Shown: positions 1-7,779, counted from the stretch's first letter. The stretch is DNA of 64,000 nt from Gammaproteobacteria bacterium (GCA_003599485.1 QZKM01000027.1:1-64000), one strand, 5' to 3'. Notes: generated by a model from the letters alone, not told the origin. Translations and numbers: made by a program.

Positions 1-439
1 CCCCCCGCCGCCGCTCGCCTCCGGAAAGACTGAAGCCCGGATTATCGCGCAGGTGGGTAATGTGGAATTCACGCAGTAATTCCTCCAGTTCCTGCTCCTG
101 CTCCCCGGCGCTGAGCTCCGGTCGCAGTTGCAGCACCGCGAGAATGTTCTCCGCCACGGTAAGCTTGCGAAACACCGACGGCTCCTGCGGCAGATAGCCC
201 AGCCCCAGGCGCGCGCGCGCGTGCATGGGGTAGGCGGTGATGTCGAAACCATCCAGGTGGATGGCGCCGCCGTCGGCGGGCACCAGACCCACGATCATGT
301 AAAAACAGGTGGTCTTGCCCGCTCCATTCGGCCCCAGCAGCCCCACCACCTCGCCGCTGCCCACCTCCAGCGACACCGAGTTCACCACCTCGCGCGCCTT
401 GTAGCGCTTGACCAGGCGCGAGGCCGAAAGTTTGCTCAT
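1..439 (-). CDS. lptB: LPS export ABC transporter ATP-binding protein LptB (partial)
   Basis: This is the N-terminal part of LptB, the cytoplasmic ATPase that with LptF and LptG pulls lipopolysaccharide out of the inner membrane and drives it onto the LptC-LptA bridge. Reading leftward from the ATG at 439, the translation has Walker [10 protein letters not shown], a Q-loop in YLPQEPSVF and the ABC signature LSGGERRR just before the window edge. The Walker B and H-loop lie outside. Its ATG overlaps the lptA stop (ATGA), so it is translationally coupled to lptA. The last few bases are a C run giving Gly where the family usually has Val; this may be a sequence-edge effect. Confidence 0.93.
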   Translation of the reverse strand, partial: MSKLSASRLVKRYKAREVVNSVSLEVGSGEVVGLLGPNGAGKTTCFYMIVGLVPADGGAIHLDGFDITAYPMHARARLGLGYLPQEPSVFRKLTVAENILAVLQLRPELSAGEQEQELEELLREFHITHLRDNPGFSLSGGERRRG

Positions 440-999
440 GGCTTCTTCGCGCCCGACGCGTTCTTGCCCTTGGGCGGAATCACCACCTGCACGCGCTCCT
501 TGCCGGTGGGCGCCTTGGCGGCCTGAACCACGTCGGCGCGCGTGTCGTACTCGATGCGGTTGCCGCTGAACTCGTTGCCCTCATGCCAGAGGTGCGCGCC
601 TTCGTACAAAATCAGCTGCCCGGTGTTGGCGTAATATTCCATACGCCGCGCCCTGGCGCGCATGTCCTCGTCTTTTTTGTCGGGACGCTGCTTGTAGCGC
701 GCCGGATTGCCCTCCGCCACCACCTTTTGCAGTTGTCTATCCGGGGTATAAGCGGTGACGATGTCCGCATCCAGCCGTAGGGTGCCTTGCGTCACCACCA
801 CGTTGCCCCTGTAGATGCTGATACCTTTCTTGTCATCTATCTCCGCGGTATCCGCTTCGATATTGATCGGCTGGTCCTTGTCCGTGGACAACGCCCCGGG
901 CGCGCCCGCCCAGCCGAGCGCGAGCAGCAACAGGGCTGCCTTAAGGCTGCGGCGCATTGGGCAGGCTGTTTTTTGGTTTTTGTCCGGTGTTGACTTCAT
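436..999 (-). CDS. lptA: LPS transport periplasmic protein LptA
   Basis: LptA forms the periplasmic beta-jellyroll bridge that carries LPS from LptC to LptD at the outer membrane. The translation has a hydrophobic signal segment (about residues 18-32), then the OstA-like core with the blocks INIEADTAEID and GNVVVTQGTLRLDAD, and a Lys-rich tail. The start at 999 has an AAAGG ribosome site but overlaps lptC by 59 bases and gives a long N-region. The Met at residue 15 (957) would give a more typical signal peptide. It sits between lptC and lptB in a kdsD-kdsC-lptC-lptA-lptB run. Length 187 residues is normal for the family. Confidence 0.92.
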   Translation of the reverse strand: MKSTPDKNQKTACPMRRSLKAALLLLALGWAGAPGALSTDKDQPINIEADTAEIDDKKGISIYRGNVVVTQGTLRLDADIVTAYTPDRQLQKVVAEGNPARYKQRPDKKDEDMRARARRMEYYANTGQLILYEGAHLWHEGNEFSGNRIEYDTRADVVQAAKAPTGKERVQVVIPPKGKNASGAKKP

Positions 1000-1570
1000 A
1001 AGTACCTTTCACTTTGGCAAGCAGCTGTACGCGGCCTTCCTTCAAAAACACCTTCATTCCCACGGCGTGCGTGACGCTGGTCTCACCCACGATGGTCACC
1101 GGCCGGGCCGTCTCGGCATACTCCTCGTCCACCTTGACGTGCAGATCGCGCGTGTCCAGGCGCCACCTGAGCCTGGGCTCCGCCTCGGGGTTTTCGATGC
1201 GCACCGCGTCTTGCAGCCATACGCTGTCGCGGTCCTTGGCCAGCAGGCCGCGTTCCGCCCGCACCTGCCACGGCGGCGCATTCTCCTGAAACACGGTGAG
1301 CAACGGCTGGATGAATTCCGTGCTGCCGTCGTCCGGATAGTGCAGCATGCGTTGCGCGCGCAGGCGGTGCTCAGGTCGTCCGTCCACGCCCATGCCGGTG
1401 GCGACAAAGTCGTCCATGGTGGTGTCCGGCACGTGGCGCCGCGCCGCGCGCCGGTCATCGGGCGGAGCGCTGATGTAAAGCAGCCATTGAGTCAGCAAGG
1501 CCAACAGCCCCAGCGCGGCCAGCCACCCCAACACCCCCCAGCCCTGCCGCTTAAACCAGCCCAACATCAA
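941..1570 (-). CDS. lptC: LPS export inner-membrane protein LptC
   Basis: LptC is the bitopic inner-membrane protein that receives LPS from LptBFG and passes it to LptA. The 209-residue product has one N-terminal membrane helix (about residues 12-32) followed by a periplasmic beta-rich domain with DDFVATGMG near the start, typical of the LptC family. Its 3' end runs into lptA. It lies 12 bases downstream of kdsC. ATG codons at 1570 and 1567 are equally possible starts. Confidence 0.9.
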   Translation of the reverse strand: MMLGWFKRQGWGVLGWLAALGLLALLTQWLLYISAPPDDRRAARRHVPDTTMDDFVATGMGVDGRPEHRLRAQRMLHYPDDGSTEFIQPLLTVFQENAPPWQVRAERGLLAKDRDSVWLQDAVRIENPEAEPRLRWRLDTRDLHVKVDEEYAETARPVTIVGETSVTHAVGMKVFLKEGRVQLLAKVKGTYEVNTGQKPKNSLPNAPQP

Positions 1571-1582
1571 GGCATGTATAGT

Positions 1583-2104
1583 TTAAAGGTAAACCTTGAA
1601 CTGCCCATCCAGCTTGCCCTGCGCCTGCATGATGAGTTCGCACACGTCGCGCGCCGCGCCGCGCCCGCCGTTGCTCGGCGTCTGCCAGTGGGCGTGGCTT
1701 TTGACCAGGGGATGCGCGTCCTGCACCGCGATGGCGAGCCCCACGCGGCGCAGCACCGGCAAGTCCACCACGTCGTCGCCGACAAACGCGACCTGTTCCA
1801 TGCGCAACTTGAGCCTGGCGATGAGCGCCTCGAACGCGGGCAATTTATCGCGCTGCCCCTGAAACACATGTTCTATCCCCAGGCTCGCCATGCGATGATC
1901 CACCACCCTGGAAGTGCGTCCGGTGATCACCGCGAGCGTCACGCCCGTGGCCTGCAACATCTTCATGCCGTGCCCGTCGCGCGAGTTGAACGCCTTGTAC
2001 TCCTGGCCGTCGTCGGCGAGATACAGGCTGCCGTCGGTCAGCACCCCGTCCACGTCGAACACCACCAATTTGATCTGGGAGGCCTTGTCGAGGATGTCTT
2101 GCAT
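1583..2104 (-). CDS. kdsC: 3-deoxy-D-manno-octulosonate 8-phosphate phosphatase KdsC
   Basis: KdsC removes the phosphate from Kdo-8-phosphate, the step before Kdo activation and transfer to lipid A. The product is a 173-residue HAD phosphatase without a cap domain, as is usual for KdsC. Motif I is DVDGVLTDG (catalytic Asp17 and Asp19), motif II lies in VITGRTS, and motif IV is GDDVVDLPVL. It follows kdsD in the same direction with an 86-base gap that holds an inverted repeat. No defect is seen. Confidence 0.95.
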   Translation of the reverse strand: MQDILDKASQIKLVVFDVDGVLTDGSLYLADDGQEYKAFNSRDGHGMKMLQATGVTLAVITGRTSRVVDHRMASLGIEHVFQGQRDKLPAFEALIARLKLRMEQVAFVGDDVVDLPVLRRVGLAIAVQDAHPLVKSHAHWQTPSNGGRGAARDVCELIMQAQGKLDGQFKVYL

Positions 2105-2108
2105 AGTT

Positions 2109-2183
2109 ACAGTGGCGAGTGGCCAGTAGCGAGTGGCGAGGAAAAATTGGTACCTGGCTACTCGCCACTAGCTACTAGATACT
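2109..2183. repeat. Inverted repeat of GTGGCGAGT motifs between kdsD and kdsC
   Basis: The gap between the two kds genes holds two facing arms of about 30 bases (2110-2140 and 2154-2183) built from iterations of AGTGGCGAGT and CTAGTGGCGAGTAGC. The arms can pair imperfectly around a short AT-rich centre. It looks like a dispersed intergenic repeat, not a gene. Any effect on kdsC expression is only inferred. Confidence 0.6.
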
Positions 2184-2190
2184 GCCTTAA

Positions 2191-3225
2191 TTAAACCACT
2201 CCCGCGCGCAGCATGTCGTGCATGTTGAAGGCGCCGGCGACTTTGCCTTCCGCGTCCACCACCGGCAGGGCGTTGATCTTGTGTTTCTGCATCAGTTGCA
2301 GCGCCTCCGCGGCGAGCATGCCGGCGTTCACGCGCTTGCAGTTCTTCGTCATCACGTCGGCGACGAGTGTGGCGTGCACGTCCATGCCGTGATCCAGGGT
2401 GCGGCGCAGGTCGCCGTCGGTGAACACCCCGGCGAGACGCCCGTGCGCGTCCACGATCGTGGTCATCCCCAGACCCTTTTTGGTCATCTCCACCAGCGCC
2501 TGACTGAGCTTCACGTCTTCGCGCACCTTGGGGATACGCTCGCCGGTGTGCATGATGTCGTCAATCAACAGCAGCAAACGCCGCCCCAGACGCCCCGCGG
2601 GATGGGAGCGCGCGAAGTCCTGCGCGGTGAAACCGCGCGCCTGCAACAGCGAAACCGCCAGCGCATCGCCCATAACCAGCATGGCGGTAGTGCTGGAGGT
2701 GGGGGCGAGATTGAGCGGACAGGCCTCTTGCTTCACGCTCACGTCTATATGTACATCGGCCATACGCGCCAGCGTGGAGCCGGGGTTGCCGCACAGCGCG
2801 ATGAGCGGCACGCCGAACCGCTTGATGAGCGGCACGATGGTGGTCAGTTCGTCGGTCTCGCCCGAATTGGACAGCGCCAGCACCACGTCCCTGCCGGTAA
2901 TCATGCCAAGATCGCCGTGGCTCGCCTCGGCCGGATGCATGAAGAAGGCCGGGCTGCCAGTGCTGGCCAGCGTGGCCGCGATCTTGCTGCCGATGTGCCC
3001 GGACTTGCCGATGCCGGTAACCACGATGCGTCCTTCGCAGGCGAGCATATGGCGGCAAGCCCGGATAAACGCTTCGCCCACACGCGCGGCGAGCGCGCTC
3101 ACCGCTGCGGCCTCGGTTTCAATCACCGCCAGCGCGAGTTTCTGCAATGCGGCGTCATCGGCCGCAACGGAGGGGGCACTGGAACGTTCCTGTACGGCGT
3201 GCAATGAGGGTTTCTTGTGAGCCAT
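2191..3225 (-). CDS. kdsD: D-arabinose 5-phosphate isomerase KdsD
   Basis: KdsD converts ribulose 5-phosphate into arabinose 5-phosphate, the first committed step towards Kdo. The 344-residue product has an N-terminal SIS domain (about residues 45-185) with the motifs TGIGKSGHIGSKIAATL and AEASHGDLGMI, followed by two CBS domains (about 215-340), the full-length KdsD architecture. It heads the kds-lpt run on the minus strand and diverges from the EVE-domain gene, so the 61-base gap 3226-3286 must hold promoters for both. Confidence 0.95.
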   Translation of the reverse strand: MAHKKPSLHAVQERSSAPSVAADDAALQKLALAVIETEAAAVSALAARVGEAFIRACRHMLACEGRIVVTGIGKSGHIGSKIAATLASTGSPAFFMHPAEASHGDLGMITGRDVVLALSNSGETDELTTIVPLIKRFGVPLIALCGNPGSTLARMADVHIDVSVKQEACPLNLAPTSSTTAMLVMGDALAVSLLQARGFTAQDFARSHPAGRLGRRLLLLIDDIMHTGERIPKVREDVKLSQALVEMTKKGLGMTTIVDAHGRLAGVFTDGDLRRTLDHGMDVHATLVADVMTKNCKRVNAGMLAAEALQLMQKHKINALPVVDAEGKVAGAFNMHDMLRAGVV

Positions 3226-3286
3226 GGTTTAAAGTGTAACGGAATAAAGGCGCGGACAAAACCCCATCTTGCGTTATGATAAGGGA

Positions 3287-3736
3287 ATGCGTTACTGGCT
3301 GATGAAATCCGAACCCGAGGTCTTCGGCATCGAGCATCTGAAACAACGCCGGATTGAGCCGTGGGACGGAGTGAGGAATTACCAGGCGCGCAATTTTTTA
3401 CGCGCAATGCGCGTGGGCGACCGCGCGTTTTTCTATCACTCCAATTGTCCCGCGCCGGGCATTACGGGCATGATGGAAATCGTAAAAAGCGCTTACCCCG
3501 ACGCCACCCAATTTGACCCCACGAGCCCCTATTTCGACCCCAGGAGCGATCCGCAGAATCCGCGCTGGCAGCGTGTGGACGTGCGCTTTGTGCGCGATTT
3601 AAAGCGGCTCGTCAGCCTGCGCGAGATCAAGAACTACCCTGAATTACGCGATCTGCCCCTGGTGCAACGCGGCTCCCGCCTGTCCGTGATGCCGCTCACT
3701 GAACGGCAATGGCGGTTCATTCTCTCCGTGGAATAG
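3287..3736 (+). CDS. EVE domain-containing protein
   Basis: A single-domain EVE protein of about 149 residues. EVE domains are PUA-like folds thought to bind modified bases in DNA or RNA. The start at 3287 gives MRYWLMKSEPEVF, the usual beginning of stand-alone EVE proteins; an upstream ATG at 3269 would add six residues without family support. Family landmarks visible are WDGVRNYQARNF, DRAFFYHSN and GITGMMEIV. It is divergent from kdsD and convergent with the next small membrane gene. The biological ligand is not known. Confidence 0.9.
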   Translation: MRYWLMKSEPEVFGIEHLKQRRIEPWDGVRNYQARNFLRAMRVGDRAFFYHSNCPAPGITGMMEIVKSAYPDATQFDPTSPYFDPRSDPQNPRWQRVDVRFVRDLKRLVSLREIKNYPELRDLPLVQRGSRLSVMPLTERQWRFILSVE

Positions 3737-3745
3737 ACAGCCGCT

Positions 3746-4003
3746 TCAATGCCAGATGTCACGCCTCGCGCGTTTGCCGTGGAAAACCATTACCAGCACC
3801 CCGGCCAGCAGCGCCAGCACGCCCAACGCCAGCGCCACTCTGGGCATAAGCGCCATGTCGGCCCACAGCATCTGCATATGCTCGACGAAGTGCAGCAATG
3901 AGGACTGCAACAACATTAAAGAATCGGAAATATACAACGCAAGAAAAACGAGCGCCGCGCCGCCGAGCAACAGCACCCAACCCCAGTTCCGTGTGGCAGC
4001 CAT
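3746..4003 (-). CDS. Small two-helix membrane protein
   Basis: This 85-residue product has two clear hydrophobic stretches (about residues 7-28 and 52-74) and a basic C-terminus (GKRARRDIWH), so it is probably an inner-membrane protein with cytoplasmic ends. The ATG at 4003 is chosen because a GGAGG ribosome site lies just upstream; the reading frame is open to 4102 but without such support. It is downstream of, and on the same strand as, the PhoH-like gene. I do not recognise the family. Confidence 0.6.
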   Translation of the reverse strand: MAATRNWGWVLLLGGAALVFLALYISDSLMLLQSSLLHFVEHMQMLWADMALMPRVALALGVLALLAGVLVMVFHGKRARRDIWH

Positions 4004-4082
4004 GGACGCCTCCTTTTTGTGGAGTATTTGAGCAAGGTGTATAACGGAAACCGCGCCATTTGGCAACTGCGCTGTGCGAGCC

Positions 4083-5498
4083 TTACAGCGCCTCCGAAGC
4101 ATAATCCGCCAGGCGCGAGCGTTCGCCGCGGGTGAGCGTCACGTGCCCGCTGTGACGCCAGTTCTTGAAACGGTCCACCACATAGGTAATGCCGGATGTG
4201 GTCTCGGTGAGATACGGCGTGTCTATCTGCGCCACGTTGCCGAGGCACACCACCTTGGCGCCGGGGCCGGCACGCGTGATGAGCGTCTTCATCTGCTTGG
4301 AGGTGAGGTTTTGCGCCTCATCCAGGATGATGAACTTGTTCAAAAATGTGCGCCCGCGCATGAAGTTGAGCGAGCGGATCTTGATCCGGTTGCGCAGCAG
4401 GTCGTTGGTCGCGGCGCGTCCCCAGTCGCCGCCCACGTCGGACTTGGTCAGTACTTCGAGGTTGTCCATCAGCGCGCCCATCCACGGCGTCATCTTTTCT
4501 TCTTCCGTGCCGGGCAGGAAACCGATGTCCTCGCCCACCGGCACGGTGACGCGCGTCATGATGATCTCGCCGTAGCGCTTTTCCTCCAGCACCTGCGCCA
4601 GCCCCGCGGCGAGCGTGAGCAGGGTCTTGCCGCTCCCGGCCACGCCCAGCAGGCTGACAAAATCCACCTCCGGATCCATAAGCAGGTTGAGCGCGAAGTT
4701 CTGCTCGCGGTTCAAGGCATTGATGCCCCACACCGTGTGGCGCGAGCTTTGATAGTCGCGGATCAGTTCAATGGTCGCGCTTTGTCCATCGAGCCGGCGC
4801 ACGATGGCCTCGAAACCGCCGTCGCCCGGGCTGTAGAGAAACTCATTGGGATGCCATTCCTGCACCTGCGGCCCGGTGATTTTGTAAAAGGTGCGCCCGC
4901 TCTCCTTCCACGAGGCCATGTCCTTGCTGTGGCGCTCCCAGAAATCGGCGGGAAGTTCCACGTAACCCTTGAACAGCAGATTGACATCATCCAGCACCTG
5001 GTCGTTGTAGTAGTCCTCGACGTAGATGCCGAGCACCGCCGCCTTGATGCGCAGGTTGATGTCCTTGGAAACCAGTATCACCGCAGCGTCGGGATACTCC
5101 TTCTGCAACGCGAACGCGGTGGCGATGATGTTGTTGTCCGGCTTGTAGCCGGCAAGGCTGTCGTGCGCGCCGCTGAGCAGCGGACGGGTTTGAAAAAACA
5201 ACCGGCCGCGCGCCGCCTCCACGCCCTTGCCGGTATGATTGAACGCGGGCAAGGGCAACCCCTGGTCTATCTCCTCCTTGCTCGCGGCGGCCATCAGATC
5301 GGCAAGGAAGCGGCTCACCTGACGCACGTTGCGCGCCACTTCCGACACGCCCTTCTTGCTCGCGTCCAGCTCCTCCAGCACCACCATGGGGAGATAAATG
5401 TCGTGCTCGTGAAAGCGGAAGATCGCCGTGGGATCGTGCATCAACACGTTGGTGTCGAGCACAAAGATGCGTTTTCCGCTGACCTCTTTTCTGGGCAT
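4083..5498 (-). CDS. PIN domain-PhoH family ATPase
   Basis: A 471-residue fusion of an N-terminal PIN nuclease-like domain (about 1-140, starting IFVLDTNVLMHDP with the conserved acidic residue) and a C-terminal PhoH ATPase domain. Walker A is GVAGSGKTLLTLAAG and Walker B is FIILDEAQN. PIN-PhoH proteins have been described as RNA helicase/ribonucleases, with roles suggested in RNA turnover. The gene sits 17 bases downstream of bcp on the same strand. This is a full-length member of the YlaK-type branch, not the shorter PhoH/YbeZ. Confidence 0.9.
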   Translation of the reverse strand: MPRKEVSGKRIFVLDTNVLMHDPTAIFRFHEHDIYLPMVVLEELDASKKGVSEVARNVRQVSRFLADLMAAASKEEIDQGLPLPAFNHTGKGVEAARGRLFFQTRPLLSGAHDSLAGYKPDNNIIATAFALQKEYPDAAVILVSKDINLRIKAAVLGIYVEDYYNDQVLDDVNLLFKGYVELPADFWERHSKDMASWKESGRTFYKITGPQVQEWHPNEFLYSPGDGGFEAIVRRLDGQSATIELIRDYQSSRHTVWGINALNREQNFALNLLMDPEVDFVSLLGVAGSGKTLLTLAAGLAQVLEEKRYGEIIMTRVTVPVGEDIGFLPGTEEEKMTPWMGALMDNLEVLTKSDVGGDWGRAATNDLLRNRIKIRSLNFMRGRTFLNKFIILDEAQNLTSKQMKTLITRAGPGAKVVCLGNVAQIDTPYLTETTSGITYVVDRFKNWRHSGHVTLTRGERSRLADYASEAL

Positions 5499-5515
5499 AA
5501 ATTCTATTACAGGCG

Positions 5516-5989
5516 CTAATCACCCAGCGCTTTCAACGCCTCCAGCACCTCGTCCACATGCCCGTCCACCTTGACCTTGCGCCACTCTTTGCGCAACACG
5601 CCCTTCTTGTCTATCAAAAACGTGCTGCGCTCGATACCCGTCACCTGTTTGCCGTACATATTTTTTAACTTCATAACATCATACAGCTTGCAGACCTTTT
5701 CATCCTCATCGGAGAGCAGATCGAAGGTGAAGCCCTCCTTGTTCTTGAACAACTCGTGCGACTTCACGCTGTCGCGCGACACCCCCAGCACCACGGCGTT
5801 GAGCTTTTTAAACCCGGCCTGCTCGTCACGGAAATTCTGCCCCTCCAGGGTGCAACCGGGCGTGTTGTCCCTGGGATAAAAATACAACACCACGTTGCCG
5901 CCCTTGAACGCGCTGAGCTTCAAGGTCTTCCCGCCGGTGGCGGGCAATTCAAAATCGGGGGCGGGTTTGCCAATGACCGCCTTACTCAT
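5516..5989 (-). CDS. bcp: Thioredoxin-dependent thiol peroxidase (Bcp/PrxQ)
   Basis: This peroxiredoxin reduces H2O2 and organic hydroperoxides using thioredoxin. The peroxidatic cysteine is Cys46 in FYPRDNTPGCT. The residue five positions later, where Escherichia coli Bcp has its resolving Cys, is Gln51 here. The only other visible Cys in the central region is Cys100 (DEDEKVCKLYD), so the disulfide partner may be Cys100 or external. Length 157 is normal. It is followed closely by the PIN-PhoH gene. Confidence 0.93.
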   Translation of the reverse strand: MSKAVIGKPAPDFELPATGGKTLKLSAFKGGNVVLYFYPRDNTPGCTLEGQNFRDEQAGFKKLNAVVLGVSRDSVKSHELFKNKEGFTFDLLSDEDEKVCKLYDVMKLKNMYGKQVTGIERSTFLIDKKGVLRKEWRKVKVDGHVDEVLEALKALGD

Positions 5990-6021
5990 ACGTCACCTCG
6001 CTCAATCTGTTATCGGCCGCT

Positions 6022-6270
6022 TAAATCCCCCTACCCCCCTTTGCAAAGGGAGACAGAGAAAATCCTACGGAACCTCTGGTTTATTAGAGGGATGTCATTC
6101 CCGCCCCCGATCAGGTCGAGGGCAGGCTCCAGCGGGAATCCAGCAAGCCGTTGAACTTACAGCACTGGATTCCGGGTCTGCGCTTCGCTCCGCCCGGAAT
6201 GACGAAAAAATCAGAGCTTCCCTACTCTTTTGGAGAACCCCCCTTTGCAAAGGGATATGGGGGATTTTCA
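6022..6270. repeat. Nested inverted-repeat element between bcp and the GcvR-like gene
   Basis: The space between the two minus-strand genes is filled by repeat DNA. The outer arms begin AAATCCCCC at about 6024 and end GGGGGATTT at about 6267, each with a CCCTTTGCAAAGGG core (near 6041 and 6243). Inside are two facing copies of the common GTCATTCCCG...CGGGAATCCAG intergenic repeat (about 6091-6142 and 6166-6203). The right edge touches the stop codon of the GcvR-like gene at 6268. No open frame in it looks like a gene. Confidence 0.65.
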
Positions 6271-6813
6271 TCGCTTCAACGGCTCCAGCACCCCGTCCAG
6301 ATTCAATTCATCGCACAAATTCAAAAACTCCTCGCGCAAACCCGCGATGTGCACATCGGCGGGGACATTCACCGTGATATTCACGTTGAACATGGTGGTA
6401 TCCGAGTGCGTCGAGGTGTAGCTTGCGGTGTACAGGTCTTCGATGTTGATCTGGCGGCTGGCGAAAAACTCCGCCAGGCGGTACAAAATGCCAGGGCGGT
6501 CCACCGTCACCACCTCCACCATGTAGGGCAGCAGATTCCCCTCAGCGGGGCGCGCCTCGGTGCGGCGGCTGGTGAGGGTGAGCTTGAGCTTGTCCTGCAA
6601 CGCGGGCAGCGCCCCCTCCAGCTTGGCGATGCTGTTCCAGTTTCCCGCCACCAGCAGCATCGCGGCAAACTCACTGCCGAGGGCCGCCATGCGGCTGTCG
6701 AGCACGCTGCACCCGCTGTCCAGTATGCCCTGGGCCAGCTCCTTGAACAGCCCTACCCGGTCCTTGCCCAGGGCGCAGATGACAAGCTGGACGTTAATTT
6801 TGTGATTGGTAAT
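6268..6813 (-). CDS. GcvR-like glycine cleavage system repressor (two ACT domains), ATT start inferred
   Basis: The product has two tandem ACT domains like GcvR, which in Escherichia coli binds GcvA to repress the glycine cleavage genes when glycine is low. Homology (VQLVICALGKDRVGLFKEL, then DSRMAALGSEF) begins well upstream of the first ordinary start codon, the GTG at 6705, which would remove the first strands and helix of ACT1. The frame is open back to a TAA near 6858 and contains no ATG, GTG or TTG before 6705. An ATT at 6813, six bases after a GGGG ribosome-site-like run, would give a 181-residue protein close to the normal GcvR length. The start is inference; the coding frame is well supported. 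Confidence 0.75.
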   Translation of the reverse strand: MTNHKINVQLVICALGKDRVGLFKELAQGILDSGCSVLDSRMAALGSEFAAMLLVAGNWNSIAKLEGALPALQDKLKLTLTSRRTEARPAEGNLLPYMVEVVTVDRPGILYRLAEFFASRQINIEDLYTASYTSTHSDTTMFNVNITVNVPADVHIAGLREEFLNLCDELNLDGVLEPLKR

Positions 6814-6897
6814 GACAGTCCCCGCGAACTTAAGCCCTACATCCGTAAGGCAACGTTACAGGGGATTATACAAGAATGAAGCGCGAGGCGGAAAAAG

Positions 6898-6921
6898 AAA
6901 GCCCCTCGTGAGAGGGGCTTT
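6898..6921 (-). terminator. Rho-independent terminator after pilA
   Basis: On the minus strand a perfect seven-base-pair stem (GCCCCTC / GAGGGGC, loop of four) is followed by TTTCTTTTT. It lies about 100 bases after the pilA stop and should make the pilin message monocistronic. Confidence 0.8.
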
Positions 6922-6964
6922 GAGTGGTTGGGCTTACCGCAGTCAGCCCAACGGTGCTTGTTGT

Positions 6965-6995
6965 GATGGGTTACGCTACGCTTCACCCATCCTAC
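6965..6995. repeat. REP-like hairpin (GATGGGT...ACCCATC)
   Basis: GATGGGT at 6965-6971 and ACCCATC at 6985-6991 flank TACGCTACGCTTC, followed by CCTAC. It matches the hairpins on both sides of the RAYT gene near 33 kb, so it is probably a dispersed REP copy lying between pilA and its terminator. Confidence 0.7.
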
Positions 6996-7024
6996 GCGCT
7001 ACAGCTTGCAAACTATCTAGTCTA

Positions 7025-7453
7025 TTAACGGCAGTTGCTGGGGCGATATTTGTCCGCCAAGGTACCACCGGTACAGTTCCAGTTGATTTCTTGAGCCGGC
7101 GGAGTACCTGCAACGAGAGCTGCGCCGCCCGAAGTAGGCACTAAGGTCATCGTTCCATTACCTGCAGCTGCAGTGTAAGTGATCGTGATTGTCCCGTCAG
7201 CGCCGACTCCTATCGAGGTAACAGCATCGGTAGCGCTGGGCGCAGTCCATCCCGCCGACAAGCTAGCTGCTCCTGCGGCGGCATTTTCGGCAACCGTAGT
7301 CTTTGCGGAGGCAGCCAAACTAAGTCCTTCAGTTACTCGTGCGCGTACCGTATAGTCCTGATACGCTGGAATCGCCACCGCCGCCAAGATGCCGATGATG
7401 GCGACCACGATCATCAGTTCAATAAGGGTAAAGCCCCGTTGTATTTTGTTCAT
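7025..7453 (-). CDS. pilA: Type IV major pilin PilA
   Basis: This is a 142-residue type IVa pilin, the subunit of the retractable pilus used for twitching, adhesion and DNA uptake. The ATG at 7453 follows a strong GGAGGAG ribosome site. The prepilin leader is MNKIQRG, cut by PilD before Phe8, and mature Glu5 is present (FTLIE). The hydrophobic alpha1-N stretch runs to about residue 30. Two cysteines near the end (Cys127 and Cys141) can form the usual C-terminal disulfide loop. It has its own sigma-54 promoter and terminator. No other pil genes are adjacent. Confidence 0.95.
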   Translation of the reverse strand: MNKIQRGFTLIELMIVVAIIGILAAVAIPAYQDYTVRARVTEGLSLAASAKTTVAENAAAGAASLSAGWTAPSATDAVTSIGVGADGTITITYTAAAGNGTMTLVPTSGGAALVAGTPPAQEINWNCTGGTLADKYRPSNCR

Positions 7454-7542
7454 GTTGATCTCCTCCGTGGTTTTTAAAGTTTGTCTCGGCCCCCTTTCGA
7501 TACGGCACATGAGGCGAAAGAGACGTTTGACACAATAATTAC

Positions 7543-7558
7543 GGCAGAAATCATGCCA
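7543..7558 (-). promoter_or_regulatory. Sigma-54 (-24/-12) promoter of pilA
   Basis: On the minus strand, TGGCATGATTTCTGCC fits the RpoN consensus TGGCACG-N4-TTGCW: GG and GC are exactly ten bases apart. Transcription would begin near 7533, leaving an untranslated leader of about 80 bases before the pilA ATG. In Pseudomonas and relatives, pilA is transcribed by RpoN with PilR, which supports the call. Confidence 0.8.
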
Positions 7559-7685
7559 GTCCGCCGGAATCGGGCCGTGTTATACATATAACTCATTGTT
7601 ATTAAATAAATTTTATTGACAAGCACGTACTGTTTGGCTATCGTCAACGGGATATTCCCAGGTCTTTCCGGCTAAAACAGCTACT

Positions 7686-7712
7686 CATTCAGGTCCAAAT
7701 GTGACCTGAATG
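7686..7712. promoter_or_regulatory. Perfect palindrome upstream of pilA
   Basis: CATTCAGGTC and GACCTGAATG form ten-base-pair perfect arms around a seven-base loop. It lies about 130 bases upstream of the pilA -24 element and about 70 bases before the antitoxin promoter. No T-run follows on either strand, so it fits a protein-binding site better than a terminator. The rest of 7560-7780 is AT-rich with no gene seen. Confidence 0.5.
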
Positions 7713-7779
7713 GTCATGTCTCCGGGGGGCTTGATTCATTCCGTTTACTTGCAATGAGAGATACCCATCAAGGCCGCGC

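Noticed and set aside
815-2194. A 459-codon plus-strand frame across lptC and kdsC
   Set aside because: It is antisense to clear genes and includes the intergenic repeat; low-complexity composition.
4074-5519. A 481-codon plus-strand frame opposite the PIN-PhoH gene
   Set aside because: It is a mirror frame of a well-conserved gene with no motifs of its own.
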